A stretch of 64,000 bases of DNA from Azoarcus sp. KH32C (GTDB lineage Bacteria; Pseudomonadota; Gammaproteobacteria; Burkholderiales; Rhodocyclaceae): assembly GCF_000349945.1 (NCBI RefSeq), contig NC_020516.1, forward strand, positions 3,720,001-3,784,000, read 5' to 3'. Below, one piece after another: positions 25,898 through 34,100 of this stretch (its first letter is position 1; every line of letters begins with the position of its first letter). Below the pieces are notes generated by a model, which was not told the DNA's origin, did no database searches, and worked only from the letters and a program-made list of their open reading frames with translations. The position numbers were made by a program, and so were the translations under genes.

Positions 25898-26062
25898 TCA
25901 GCTCTTCTTGCTGGTCTTCAGGAAAGCGGGCATTGGCACGGGCTCGATCTGCCTGCTCTGGCACTGCGGGCAGACGGGGTGCGACTCGGCGTGCTCCGCC
26001 ACGTGTTCGACGAGGTCGAATACATGGCCGCAATCCTTGCAACGATATTCATAGGTGGGCAT
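25898..26062 (-). CDS. FmdB-type zinc ribbon protein (54 aa)
   Basis: A very short gene easily missed. The protein begins MPTYEYRCKDCGHVFD and has a second pair CPQC about 20 residues later, giving the four-cysteine zinc ribbon of the FmdB/putative regulatory family, followed by a basic tail ending in KTSKKS. Such proteins are common, 50-110 residues long and of unknown role, though some affect amidase gene expression. An AGGTCCTAT-like stretch precedes the ATG. It converges on gspB with a ten-base gap. Confidence 0.8.
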   Translation of the reverse strand: MPTYEYRCKDCGHVFDLVEHVAEHAESHPVCPQCQSRQIEPVPMPAFLKTSKKS

Positions 26063-26111
26063 AGGACCTCCGCGCTAACGACAGCAGCCATGCAAACGAA
26101 GGGCCCGGAGG

Positions 26112-27017
26112 TTACCTCTCCCAATACCCCGGGGTGTTGTAGACGCCCTTCAGATACTCGATGAAGTGGCGCACCTTGGCCGGCAGGTAGCGCTGCTGCG
26201 GATAGACGGCCTGGATGTCATAGGCGGGTGCCGCGAATTCGTCGAGCACTGTGACAAGCTCGCCGCGCTTGAGTTCAGCCTGGATCTCCCAGGTCGAACG
26301 CCATCCGATGCCGAGCCCCTGCTTGACCCAACTGTACAGAAGTTCGCCGTCGTTGCAGTCGAGATCACCTTCGACGCGCACCGCAACAAGCTTGCCGTCG
26401 CGCAGAAAGCTCCAGCCCCGCTGCTGGCCGCCCTGCAGGTTGAAGGCGAGGCAGTTGTGGCGGGCGAGGTCTTCGAGCGTGCGCGGTTCCCCGTGTCGGG
26501 CGAAATACTCGGGAGCGCCGCAGACCACGCGGCGGTTCGGGAAGAGTTTCAGCGCAACGTAGTTCGGATCCGTGACCTCGCCGATGCGGATCGCCATGTC
26601 ATAGCCCTCGCGCACGAGGTCGACGACGCTGTCCGTGAGGTTGAACGACAGCTTCAGCTCCGGGTAGCGCGCCTTGAAGGCCGGCGCGTGCGGCGCGACG
26701 TGGCGGCGCCCGAAGGCGGCCGGCGCGGAGACGACGAGGTGGCCGCGCACGACGTCGCGCCCGGCGCTGACGCTGGTCTCGGCCTCGTCGAACTCGTGGA
26801 TCAGGTGGCGACACTGTTCGAGGAACTGCTCGCCGAGGTCGGTCAGTGTCAGGCCGCGCGTCGAACGGTGCATCAGGCGCACGCCGAGACGCTTTTCGAG
26901 TCCGTCCAGGCGCCGCCCCATCACGACCGGCGTGACGCCCTCGACGAGCGCCGCCGAGGCGAAGCTCCCCTTTTCGGCGACGAGGACGAAGCTACGGATT
27001 TCGGTGTATCGGTCCAT
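26112..27017 (-). CDS. LysR family transcriptional regulator
   Basis: A 301-residue regulator with the normal LysR build: helix-turn-helix in the first 65 residues (FVLVAEKGSFASAALVEGVTP), linker helix, and a two-lobed effector domain with LVVSAPAAFGRRHVAPHAPAF and MAIRIGEVTDPNYVALKL. The sequence is of the DsdC/AaeR-like general type found in many betaproteobacteria; the target genes are unclear because the divergent neighbour is a TerB-like gene 100 bp away, which may or may not be controlled. Typical length and no oddities. Confidence 0.88.
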   Translation of the reverse strand: MDRYTEIRSFVLVAEKGSFASAALVEGVTPVVMGRRLDGLEKRLGVRLMHRSTRGLTLTDLGEQFLEQCRHLIHEFDEAETSVSAGRDVVRGHLVVSAPAAFGRRHVAPHAPAFKARYPELKLSFNLTDSVVDLVREGYDMAIRIGEVTDPNYVALKLFPNRRVVCGAPEYFARHGEPRTLEDLARHNCLAFNLQGGQQRGWSFLRDGKLVAVRVEGDLDCNDGELLYSWVKQGLGIGWRSTWEIQAELKRGELVTVLDEFAAPAYDIQAVYPQQRYLPAKVRHFIEYLKGVYNTPGYWER

Positions 27018-27118
27018 GCACCGAGTTTAGCGCGATCGGGCAAGCATTCTTCCTTTTGCACCTTCTCGCGACCGAGCTGTCATTATTGTCACTGACGCCC
27101 TTTCAGGAGACCCACCCG

Positions 27119-27592
27119 ATGCTTCGCACCCTCAACGATCTGTTCCGCTCACTGTTCGACGCCTCGCCGGAAGACGAAGCGTTCGGCGAGCACCAGCTGC
27201 GACTGGCAACGGCGGTGCTGCTCGTCGAAGTGATGCGCAGCGATTCCGAGGTTCTTGCGGAGGAGCGCGAGGCCGTGCTCGCGGCGCTGCGCGACAAGTT
27301 CGCGCTGAACGATGACGAAGTAGCGCGACTCTTCGAGCTCGCACAGGCCAAGTCCGACGAGGCAATCGACCTGCACCAATTCACGTCGCAGCTCAACAAG
27401 TCCTTCAGCCCCGAACAGAAACTGCACGTGATCGAACTGCTATGGCGCGTCGCCCTCGCCGACGACCACCTGAGCGCGCACGAAAACCACCTCATGCGCC
27501 GGCTCGGCGACCTGCTGTATATCCCCCACGCGGACTACATCGCGGCAAAGCAGCGCGCGCGCGAAGCGCTCAAGGCGCAGGTCGCCCCCTGA
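27119..27592 (+). CDS. TerB-like (tellurite resistance B fold) protein
   Basis: A 157-residue all-helical cytoplasmic protein of the TerB/DjlA-related family. Marks are the acidic helix LATAVLLVEVMRSDSEVLAEER near residue 25 and LLWRVALADDHLSAHENHLMRRL near residue 110, each with the aspartate/glutamate pattern that forms the metal site in TerB. AGGAGA precedes the ATG at 27119. Alone, without terC-terE or a J domain, its role is unclear; stand-alone members are common in proteobacteria and have not been tied to tellurite. Confidence 0.8.
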   Translation: MLRTLNDLFRSLFDASPEDEAFGEHQLRLATAVLLVEVMRSDSEVLAEEREAVLAALRDKFALNDDEVARLFELAQAKSDEAIDLHQFTSQLNKSFSPEQKLHVIELLWRVALADDHLSAHENHLMRRLGDLLYIPHADYIAAKQRAREALKAQVAP

Positions 27593-27615
27593 GGCGACCT
27601 GCCGATCAGATTCAA

Positions 27616-27942
27616 TCAGACTGCGGCGCCCGCTGCACCCGTGCTATCCATCGGGCGGCGACGATAAAGACGGTTCAGCATGCGGCCGGCCAGCCGCACC
27701 GGCCACGGCGCCGCCGCGACGATTCGCACGTTCCCGCGCGGCACGCCTTCGATCAGCACGAGCCCCTTGCTGTCGATGCGCATGCTTTCGCCCGCGACGA
27801 GAAAGAAGTCGCCGGCCTGACCTTCAACCGTCACCCAGATGCGCCCATGCGTGCATTGCACGCGCAGTCCGCGAGCGTCGCGAAAGGCGAGCGGACTCCA
27901 TTCGTCCAGTTGGATGGTTCCGTTGCTCGATAACATCCGCAT
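27616..27942 (-). CDS. DUF2917 domain protein
   Basis: A 108-residue protein whose core, from IQLDEWSPLAFRDARGLRVQ through GRIWVTVEGQAGDFFL to GESMRIDSKGLVLIEG, is the small all-beta cupin-like DUF2917 domain seen mostly in betaproteobacteria. Function unknown. A GAGGAG site precedes the chosen ATG. It is divergent from a MocR-type regulator, and in my experience of these genomes this pairing is recurrent, so the regulator may control it. Confidence 0.72.
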   Translation of the reverse strand: MRMLSSNGTIQLDEWSPLAFRDARGLRVQCTHGRIWVTVEGQAGDFFLVAGESMRIDSKGLVLIEGVPRGNVRIVAAAPWPVRLAGRMLNRLYRRRPMDSTGAAGAAV

Positions 27943-28150
27943 GATCGCTCTCCTCAAATCGTCATTGAACGCGCAATGACAGTCTAGGAATCGCGAGCAA
28001 TCCAGTACAGACACACGGAATCGAAATTGACATCGATACAGATCCGCATTTTGGAAAGTGTACCGGTCAAAATCGGGAGCAACTGTACCTTTCGTGCACG
28101 TAAGACTGGCGGGACAATGCAACACAGGGCACAAGCGGGAATGCACAGAC

Positions 28151-29578
28151 ATGGACCAACGCACGCTGCGCTATGAACAGCTCGCCGACGAGCTGGGCGG
28201 CATGATCGCGGAACGCATCCTGCGCCCGGGCGACCGTCTGCCTTCGGTTCGCACGATGGCGCGGGAGAAGAAGCTCTCGATTTCGACCGTCGTGCAGGCC
28301 TTGCGCCAGCTCGAAGAACGCGGCCAGATCGAGGCGCGGCCGCAGTCCGGCTTCTTCGTGCGCCCGCCCCCCGCCTGCCAGAACGCCCAACTCGAACCGC
28401 AGCCCCGCCCCCGCCGGACACGCCCGGTCGCCGTCGATATCAGCAGCCGCATGATGCGCGTCGTCACGCTCAACAACCGTCCGGACATGGTGCCGCTCGG
28501 CGCCGCCCTGCCCGCGCCAGAACTCTTGCCGATCGCTACGCTGCAGCGACTGTACGGACAGATCGGGCGCCACGCCGAGCATCTCCTCGACGCCGCCAGC
28601 CACGCAATGATCAATCGCCCCGAGCTCGTGCGCCAGCTCGTGCGGCACTCGCTGACCTGGGGCCAGGCGCTCGCCGCCGACGAGATCGTCGTCACCAACT
28701 CCTGCACCGAGGCCCTGCTGCTGTGCCTGCGCGCCGTGACCAAGCCCGGCGACACCGTCGCGGTCGAATCGCCGTCCTACTACCTGATGCTGCAGCTGCT
28801 GGAACAGCTGGGCCTGAAGGCGCTGGAGATCCCGACGCATCCGCGTAACGGCCTGTCGGTCGATGCGCTGGACATCGCGAGCCGCGAACGACGCATCGCC
28901 GCCTGCCTCCTCGTCACCAACTTCAACAACCCGCTGTGCAGCCTGATGCCCGACGAGGAAAAGCGCCGCCTCGCCGCGCTGACCGCCGAGCGCGGCATCC
29001 CGGTGATCGAGGACGACATCTTCGGCGAGCTCTACTACGGACCGCAGCGCCCTTGGCCACTGAAGTCCTTCGACACCACCGGCAACGTCATGATGTGCTC
29101 GTCACTGTCGAAGACGCTGATCCCGTCTCTGCGCCTCGGCTACGTCGCGGCCGGCCGCTACCACGCCGACGTGCTGCTACAGAAGACCCTGACCTCCGGC
29201 GCCACGAACCCGATCACCCAGGCCGTCGCCGCCCGCTACCTGGAATCGACCGCCTCGGACCGCCATCTGCGCTTCCTGCGCCGCGCCTTCCAGAAGCAAG
29301 TGATGCAAATGTCGGAAGCCGTACTGCGCTACTTCCCCGCCGGCACGCGCATCTCGCAGCCACAAGGCGGCTTCGTGCTGTGGGTCGAACTACCGGCGGG
29401 AGGCGACGCCATGGCGCTCTTCGAGAAAGCGGCTGAAGCCGGCATCGCGATCGTCCCCGGCGAACTCTTCTCGCCCGGAGGCCACTTCAAGAACTGCCTG
29501 CGCCTCAACTGCGGCAACCCGTGGTCACCGCGGATCGAGGATGCGATCCGGCGCCTCGGGGCCTTCGCCGCCGGATAA
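28151..29578 (+). CDS. MocR-type regulator (GntR helix-turn-helix fused to aminotransferase fold)
   Basis: A 475-residue PLP-binding transcription factor. The GntR winged helix spans about residues 1-75 (LPSVRTMAREKKLSISTVVQ) and is joined by a proline/arginine-rich linker to a fold-type I aminotransferase domain. The PLP lysine lies in MCSSLSKTLIPSLRLGYV near residue 320, with NFNNPLCSLMP and EDDIFGELYYG as cofactor contacts. MocR proteins sense amino acids or PLP and usually act on a divergent gene, here the DUF2917 gene. All catalytic-type residues seem intact, but such proteins act as regulators more often than enzymes. Confidence 0.88.
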   Translation: MDQRTLRYEQLADELGGMIAERILRPGDRLPSVRTMAREKKLSISTVVQALRQLEERGQIEARPQSGFFVRPPPACQNAQLEPQPRPRRTRPVAVDISSRMMRVVTLNNRPDMVPLGAALPAPELLPIATLQRLYGQIGRHAEHLLDAASHAMINRPELVRQLVRHSLTWGQALAADEIVVTNSCTEALLLCLRAVTKPGDTVAVESPSYYLMLQLLEQLGLKALEIPTHPRNGLSVDALDIASRERRIAACLLVTNFNNPLCSLMPDEEKRRLAALTAERGIPVIEDDIFGELYYGPQRPWPLKSFDTTGNVMMCSSLSKTLIPSLRLGYVAAGRYHADVLLQKTLTSGATNPITQAVAARYLESTASDRHLRFLRRAFQKQVMQMSEAVLRYFPAGTRISQPQGGFVLWVELPAGGDAMALFEKAAEAGIAIVPGELFSPGGHFKNCLRLNCGNPWSPRIEDAIRRLGAFAAG

Positions 29579-29603
29579 TCGCCGATCAGCAAAGTCGTTG
29601 GGC

Positions 29604-29984
29604 TCAGGACTCCGCGCCGCGCTGGCAAACCACCTCGATGTTGTGCCCGTCCGGACCGATGACGAAAGCTGCATAGTAGTTCGCGTGGTACTGCGGGCGC
29701 AGACCCGGCGCGCCATTGTCTTTGCCGCCCGCCTCCAGAGCCGCGCGATAGAAAGCTTCGACTTGCTGGCGATTCTCGGCCGCGAACGCCAGGTGAAGAT
29801 GCGCCGGCTTCTCCTCGGTCTGGTACAGGCACAACGAAGCCTTACCCCCCGGCACGCCGAGCTCGACACCATATGCGGGGGCTCCCTCCGAGATGACAGT
29901 TACGCCGAGCGGTGCGAGTGCCTCGAGGAAGAACGCTTTGCTCGCCGCGTAGTCGCTGACTCCGAATTTGACGTGGTCAAACAT
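29604..29984 (-). CDS. VOC (glyoxalase/bleomycin resistance) family protein
   Basis: A 126-residue protein with two beta-alpha-beta-beta-beta units of the vicinal oxygen chelate fold. It begins MFDHVKFGVSDYAASKAFF, with the first metal-ligand histidine, and ends GPDGHNIEVVC with the second half metal ligand. These enzymes handle thiol adducts or isomerise small metabolites; the substrate cannot be told from sequence. It converges on the MocR gene. The next gene upstream has much lower GC, so a composition break occurs just to the right of this gene. Confidence 0.82.
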   Translation of the reverse strand: MFDHVKFGVSDYAASKAFFLEALAPLGVTVISEGAPAYGVELGVPGGKASLCLYQTEEKPAHLHLAFAAENRQQVEAFYRAALEAGGKDNGAPGLRPQYHANYYAAFVIGPDGHNIEVVCQRGAES

Positions 29985-30000
29985 GCGTTCTCCTCAATTC

Positions 30001-30480
30001 TTATAATACTTTTTGCCAGAACTCTTGATCAAATGATTGACCATACATCTTAACCGCCACGTTCTTGGTTGAAAGTGTAAACCCGTATTTTCTGTACAAC
30101 TCCCGAGCAGCCTTTAAGCAGCTATACGTTTCAAGACACAATAAGCGTATACCGTGATCTTTACAGTGCGAAACGACTCTGTCCATCAGTGTCTTGGCAA
30201 CTCCGCAACCTCGATATTCGGTTTCGACCAGCAAGAAATTTATGAATGCGGTTTGATCAGGCCTTAATGACACAGCAATTGAACCAATAGGCTCATTGTT
30301 TACAGCAGCCACCCAGAGCATGTTGAAGGGATCTTGTTTCTCCAGAAACGCCATGACCTTTTTGGCAATATCCCTTTCAAAATTCGAATCAAATTCAAAC
30401 TGCTCCGCATAAATTCTCCCATGCATTGATATCAGCCAGCCGATATCACCCGGAATTGGATTTCTCAGAACAATTTCCAT
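30001..30480 (-). CDS. GNAT family N-acetyltransferase (low GC)
   Basis: A 159-residue acetyltransferase. The acetyl-CoA-binding segment is seen as FLLVETEYRGCGVAKTLMD (Q/RxxGxG/A type, about residues 85-105), followed by LCLETYSCLKAARELYRKYG, the usual beta5-alpha4 end. The gene is far poorer in G+C than its neighbours, rich in AAA/ATT codons, which points to recent acquisition. Substrate unknown. It lies close to a VOC gene and a lipid A deacylase gene in the same direction, but no integron recombination site is visible at its borders. Confidence 0.8.
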   Translation of the reverse strand: MEIVLRNPIPGDIGWLISMHGRIYAEQFEFDSNFERDIAKKVMAFLEKQDPFNMLWVAAVNNEPIGSIAVSLRPDQTAFINFLLVETEYRGCGVAKTLMDRVVSHCKDHGIRLLCLETYSCLKAARELYRKYGFTLSTKNVAVKMYGQSFDQEFWQKVL

Positions 30481-30491
30481 GAAGAGTTTGC

Positions 30492-31097
30492 CTAGCGGAA
30501 AGACCAGACCACGCCAAAATTCACCCCCAGCACATCAATCCCGGGGTTCGGATCGGTCATACCCAGATTGGAGTGATGCGTGAAATACAGCGCGGTCGTG
30601 AGCGCGAGGTCGTCGTCAAGCTGGCGCCGCACACCGCCCTGCGTGTACCAGTTGAACGCGAGGTCCTGCCCCTGGCCGCCGGACACATCCTTGGAATTAG
30701 TGAAGCCGAAGCCGCCCCCGATCTCGAAGAATCCAGCCGTCCTGCGGTCGGCCGACCATAGCTCCAACGATGGCGCAGCGCTGAACGCGACGTAGTGATG
30801 CTCCGGACCACGCATGATCGCCTCCGTCACCAGGGCGACGCGGTGGCGCAGGACAAGCCGCCCACCGTCCGGCGATTGCCATAGATCCCGCGTCGCGGGG
30901 CTGCGCCAGGCAAGGTTCACCGGTGCGATGCGGTAATCGAACGGGGAATTATTGCGGATCTTGGCCAGGTAGCCCGCCTCCAGCGCGAACTCCCAGCTGT
31001 CCGCGGGATGCGGCACTTGCGCCCGCGCCTGCCCGCCGGCAAGAAGAGCCAGAGCGGCCGCGCCATACGCGACCCAACGGGTCCTCGTCATTCTCAT
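30492..31097 (-). CDS. pagL: PagL-type lipid A 3-O-deacylase (acyloxyacyl hydrolase family)
   Basis: A 201-residue outer-membrane protein with a signal peptide ending GGQARA and a body of alternating beta strands. The C-terminal part contains TALYFTHHSNLGMTDPNPGI, which carries the His-Ser catalytic pair and the asparagine/proline context conserved in PagL, and it ends with the aromatic VVWSFR-type strand. PagL trims the R-3-hydroxyacyl chain from lipid A in the outer leaflet, lowering recognition by immune receptors and altering the envelope. The gene sits between low-GC and host-like genes; its GC is host-like. Confidence 0.85.
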   Translation of the reverse strand: MRMTRTRWVAYGAAALALLAGGQARAQVPHPADSWEFALEAGYLAKIRNNSPFDYRIAPVNLAWRSPATRDLWQSPDGGRLVLRHRVALVTEAIMRGPEHHYVAFSAAPSLELWSADRRTAGFFEIGGGFGFTNSKDVSGGQGQDLAFNWYTQGGVRRQLDDDLALTTALYFTHHSNLGMTDPNPGIDVLGVNFGVVWSFR

Positions 31098-31176
31098 TCA
31101 TCTTCCTTCTTCACGCGCCACAGACAAGGCATCTGTGATGCGGATTCTAGCGAAGACCGTCCGCTGCAACCGATTG

Positions 31177-31839
31177 CTAGTCGTCCGTGTGCGCTTGGCG
31201 CCGCAGGACGACATGGGTGGCCTTCTCCGACGCTACAAATTCAACGCATTCGTACCCCAGAGCCCGCATATCAACCCCTTCGAACAGCGATTCTCCCCGG
31301 CCGAGCAGGACCGGCGAGATAGCGATGTGCAGTTCATCAATGAGGCCCTCACGAAGATACTGCCGGATTGTGGCCGGCCCGCCGCCGATCCGCACGTCCA
31401 TTCCGGCAGCCGCCTCGCGCGCACGATCGAGCGCCTCGCGAATGCCTCCCGTTATGAAGTGGAACGTCGTGCCGCCTTCCATCTCGATGGTGGGACGAGC
31501 ATGATGGGTCAAGATGAAGGCTGGAACGTGATACGGTGGATTGTCTCCCCACCAGCCTTTCCAGTTTGTGTCCGGCCAGTCCCCGCGAACGGGTCCGAAC
31601 ATGTTCCTCCCAAGAATCCAGGCCCCAACATTCTGAAAGCCACGGGCGGCGAAATCATCGTCAATCCCGGTCGTACCGTCGTCCTTGCCGAACAAGGCCC
31701 GCTGGAACGTGCGTGTTGGAAGTAGCCACTGGTGCAGTTCCGTCCCGCCGACGCCCAACGGATTGTCGATGTCTTGATTCGGACCTGCTCCGTATCCGTC
31801 GAGCGAGATCGTGAAGCCCTCAACGCGAACTCGTGTCAT
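31177..31839 (-). CDS. Dihydrofolate reductase-fold family protein
   Basis: A 220-residue member of the RibD C-terminal/DHFR-like group. It starts with VEGFTISLDGYGAGPNQDID, the typical first strand, has GAWILGRNMFGP near residue 75 and IGGGPATIRQYLREGLIDEL near residue 150, the NADPH-binding glycine loop and following helix. It is only distantly similar to the family member at 863. A purine-rich site precedes the ATG. The substrate is unknown; such genes occur as stand-alone oxidoreductases in many bacteria. Confidence 0.82.
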   Translation of the reverse strand: MTRVRVEGFTISLDGYGAGPNQDIDNPLGVGGTELHQWLLPTRTFQRALFGKDDGTTGIDDDFAARGFQNVGAWILGRNMFGPVRGDWPDTNWKGWWGDNPPYHVPAFILTHHARPTIEMEGGTTFHFITGGIREALDRAREAAAGMDVRIGGGPATIRQYLREGLIDELHIAISPVLLGRGESLFEGVDMRALGYECVEFVASEKATHVVLRRQAHTDD

Positions 31840-32030
31840 TGCTTGCCTCCGTTTAGACGTCCAAACGAATCCTCAGCGGTCTTTCCAACATCGATAGGTG
31901 GAAAAAGCCTTTTCGACTTCCTCAATTCCGTGAAGTTTGCAGCCGCTGGACTCTGTGTTCCCTGCCTCTCTGTATAGATGGGCCTCATGCCTAAGCAAAG
32001 TCATTGCGCGGTGGGTCGCCGAAGACTACG

Positions 32031-32060
32031 ATGTGTATATATCGATTAAAAGATACACAT
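32031..32060. promoter_or_regulatory. Inverted repeat at the vapBC promoter
   Basis: ATGTGTAT (32031-32038) and ATACACAT (32053-32060) are perfect inverted repeats, 14 bp apart, ending one base before the antitoxin start codon. This is the expected operator for autorepression by a VapBC complex, in which two antitoxin dimers bind the arms. Confidence 0.6.
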
Positions 32061-32061
32061 C

Positions 32062-32256
32062 ATGCGTACCAACATTGTGATTGACGACAAACTCATGGAC
32101 GAAGCGCTTCGCGCGACCGGATTGAAGACCAAGCGTGAGGCGGTAGAACTTGGCCTTCGGACGTTGCTTCGCCTCCGGCAGCAGGAAGAGATTCGCCAGT
32201 TTCGCGGCAAGCTTGACTGGCAGGGTGATCTCGACAAGATGAGGACTGACAAGTGA
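32062..32256 (+). CDS. vapB: VapB-type antitoxin
   Basis: A 64-residue antitoxin. The N-terminal strand and helices MRTNIVIDDKLMDEALRATG and KTKREAVELGLRTLL match the ribbon-helix-helix fold of the VapB family that pairs with PIN-domain toxins. The C-terminal tail (RGKLDWQGDLDKMR) is the part that blocks the toxin. Its stop overlaps the toxin start by four bases, and an inverted repeat covers its promoter, so the pair is a self-regulated operon. Confidence 0.85.
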   Translation: MRTNIVIDDKLMDEALRATGLKTKREAVELGLRTLLRLRQQEEIRQFRGKLDWQGDLDKMRTDK

Positions 32257-32654
32257 TTTTGGTCGATTCCAGCGTTTGGATCGACTATTTCCGAGGAACC
32301 GTGACGCCGCAGACTGAAAAGCTGGACTCCCTGCTTGGAGTAGAGCCCGTTGCAACGGGCGATCTGATTTTGGCCGAGGTGCTGCAGGGTTTCTCGAGTG
32401 AGCGCGACTTCAACCAAGCTAAGAAACTGATGACCTCGTTGGTCATTATTGATCTGGGCGGGCAAGAGATGGCCATTCAAGCTGCCAGGAATTTTCGTTC
32501 GCTGCGGGCATTGGGTGTGACGGTGCGAAAGACCATCGACACCGTGATTGCGACTCGATGCATAGAAAGCGGATTGGCTCTGCTCTACAGCGACAGGGAT
32601 TTTGATCCGTTTGTAGAGCATCTTGGCCTCCGATCCGCGCTCACCGAAACCTGA
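32253..32654 (+). CDS. vapC: VapC-type PIN domain toxin
   Basis: A 133-residue ribonuclease toxin with a PIN domain. The acidic metal-binding residues appear in ILVDSSVWIDYF (first aspartate), GDLILAEVLQG (glutamate), and the C-terminal DTVIATRCIESG and SDRDFDPF (further aspartates). VapC enzymes cut tRNA or rRNA loops and halt translation when free of VapB. The final codon abuts the 3' end of a group II intron remnant, so the gene end lies exactly at an element boundary, but the protein length is normal. Confidence 0.86.
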   Translation: MILVDSSVWIDYFRGTVTPQTEKLDSLLGVEPVATGDLILAEVLQGFSSERDFNQAKKLMTSLVIIDLGGQEMAIQAARNFRSLRALGVTVRKTIDTVIATRCIESGLALLYSDRDFDPFVEHLGLRSALTET

Positions 32655-32985
32655 TCGGGATAGGAAACCGCCTCACGGCGCCTCACTCCCACACCACCGG
32701 GTATACGGATCACGTATCCGGCGGTTCAATGAATAACGGATCATCTCACGCTGCCAGTTCAGGCAGCCCCATGTGCTGGAAGGTACGCCGCGGCAATGCC
32801 GCCGTCAATGCAGATGTCTTGCTGATGCGCCAAGGGCCGTGCGCCGTTTTGCTGGCGTTCCAGACTCCGGTCAGTGCTCGAACGCGGGCTTTGAGCTTGT
32901 CGATGGCCTGGTCGGCCACTTTCAGTCTTGCCCCCGCGCGGCTCACGGTAAAGCCCAGGAAGCTGCGCCTCATAGGGCACTCAGC
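32654..32985 (-). pseudogene. Group II intron 3' remnant 1 (maturase C-terminus plus domains V/VI)
   Basis: Read leftwards, a frame encodes FLGFTVSRAGARLKVADQAI and then HGPWRISKTSALTAALP with the closing GLPELA. This is the C-terminal end of group II intron reverse transcriptase/maturases, with an internal stretch missing. Past the stop comes a hairpin built on CCGCCGGATACGTGATCC, which resembles domain V, and then GTGGGAG...CCTATCCCGAT, like the domain VI and 3' end of attC-associated introns. The last bases touch the vapC stop codon. The rest of the intron and maturase is absent. Confidence 0.6.
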
Positions 32986-32998
32986 ATGACTTCAAGAC

Positions 32999-33105
32999 GC
33001 CCAACGCGTAGGTAGCCTGCAACCGCGCGAGGCGGAACGTTCGAAGAGCACCCCGCTTTCGGTTGTCAGGTTGACTGATGATCGGGCGCTCAACTTGCGT
33101 GCGCT
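32999..33105. repeat. attC-like site of cassette 7 (degenerate)
   Basis: GCCCAAC at the left fits the complement of a GTTGGGC core. CCTGCAACCG nearby pairs with CGGTTGTCAGG with one unpaired base, as in attC arms. The right-hand core is not clear, and the site may be damaged. The stretch 33106-33197, up to the cassette gene, shows nothing else. Confidence 0.35.
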
Positions 33106-33197
33106 AGAACCTCGGCCGCCCATGGCCGCTGTTTACCAATAAACGTGGCGTTATCAAACCTCGGTACGCTTGAACAGACTGCCGCTGGTAGTCGGGA

Positions 33198-33872
33198 TCA
33201 TTGGTTCGACAAGACGGCTGGGTAACGCCACCAAACGCTGCCAACCCAGCGCGCGTGGCTCCCGATCAAGACACCTGTGAAGAAGACGCGATTGGTCCGG
33301 TAGTTGACGATCAGAGAGCCATCCCGCCCTTTGGACAGAAACACGAAGTTTTCGTCGTCTTCCGCGAACAGGTACGGTATGGCGAAGATGCGTTTCCGAG
33401 ACCCATCAAATCCCAACGCTGGGCCCAACTCCAATTCCAGGCACTGATACATGGCGTCGGAACCGTCCGTGGCACCGCCCCACCAATTCTTCCGCTTAAA
33501 TTTCAAGACGCTCTCGCCCTTGGCAGCGTCGCGAACGCGGACGTACAGCCAGTCTCCACGTGCCGTGAACGTCGCCGTCGTGGCGCCAGGCGATGTTGGC
33601 CAAGGGCGGTCTCGTTCTTCGGCGTCCCGAAGCGTGGCCGGACCGAGTATTTCGTTCAACGGCGGATAATTTTCAACTCTTGCAGGATAGGCACCGGTCG
33701 CGCGAACGGCATATGTTCCCGACAAGTCCGGACAACCGTTCGGTAGGACCGTGCCTGGGCTCGACTCCCATTCGTGCGGATAATCGAGAGGTTCGAGGCT
33801 GGCACAGCCGGCCAGCAGTAACTTCGCCGAGGCCAACGGTGCCATGAGCCAAGATCGGAAGGGGAAACCCAT
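33198..33872 (-). CDS. Integron cassette 7: predicted lipoprotein
   Basis: A 224-residue protein with a short signal sequence and a clear lipobox, LLLAGC, at about residue 21, so it is probably anchored in the envelope. The mature part has YPHEWESSPGTVLPNGCPDLSGTY, rich in aromatic and glycine residues, and no domain I recognise. I chose the ATG at 33872; a longer frame upstream runs into the intron remnant. Nine bases upstream lies GCCTAA, the complement of the TTAGGC part of an attC core, so it starts just inside a cassette boundary. It belongs to the integron array and is transcribed away from intI. Confidence 0.65.
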   Translation of the reverse strand: MGFPFRSWLMAPLASAKLLLAGCASLEPLDYPHEWESSPGTVLPNGCPDLSGTYAVRATGAYPARVENYPPLNEILGPATLRDAEERDRPWPTSPGATTATFTARGDWLYVRVRDAAKGESVLKFKRKNWWGGATDGSDAMYQCLELELGPALGFDGSRKRIFAIPYLFAEDDENFVFLSKGRDGSLIVNYRTNRVFFTGVLIGSHARWVGSVWWRYPAVLSNQ

Positions 33873-33885
33873 TTGCGGCGGCCTA

Positions 33886-34100
33886 ATCGGGATAGGAAGA
33901 AGCCTCACGGCCCCTCCCTCCCACACCACCGGACGTACGGGTCACGTATCCGGCGGTTCGATGAATTGAATTGCTACCGTGGTGCAAGATTCGGTAGTCC
34001 CAAGTTTGTGAAGAAGCGCAATGGTAGCGCGATTGCCAATGCCAGCGTCTTCGACAGCCGCCACGGACCATGGGCCGACTTGCTGGTCACGCCAATAGCA
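33886..34100 (-). pseudogene. Group II intron 3' remnant 2, inserted at an attC core
   Basis: Read leftwards, HGPWRLSKTLALAIALP and FFTNLGLPNLAPR are the last 35 or so residues of a group II intron maturase, followed by the same domain V/VI-like sequence as in remnant 1 (CCGCCGGATACGTGACCC, GTGGGAGG, CTATCCCGAT). The 3' end adjoins TTAGGC, the attC core of cassette 7, as expected for group IIC-attC introns that home to these sites. The 5' part is missing, and the remnant runs into the end of the cassette 6 gene. Confidence 0.6.

Noticed and set aside
32062..32654. vapBC as an ordinary integron cassette
   Set aside because: It is oriented against the cassettes, has its own promoter, and no attC follows the toxin gene on its 3' side.
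33106..33197. Possible small gene in the gap next to cassette 7
   Set aside because: No start with ribosome binding site and no open frame with normal codon use.
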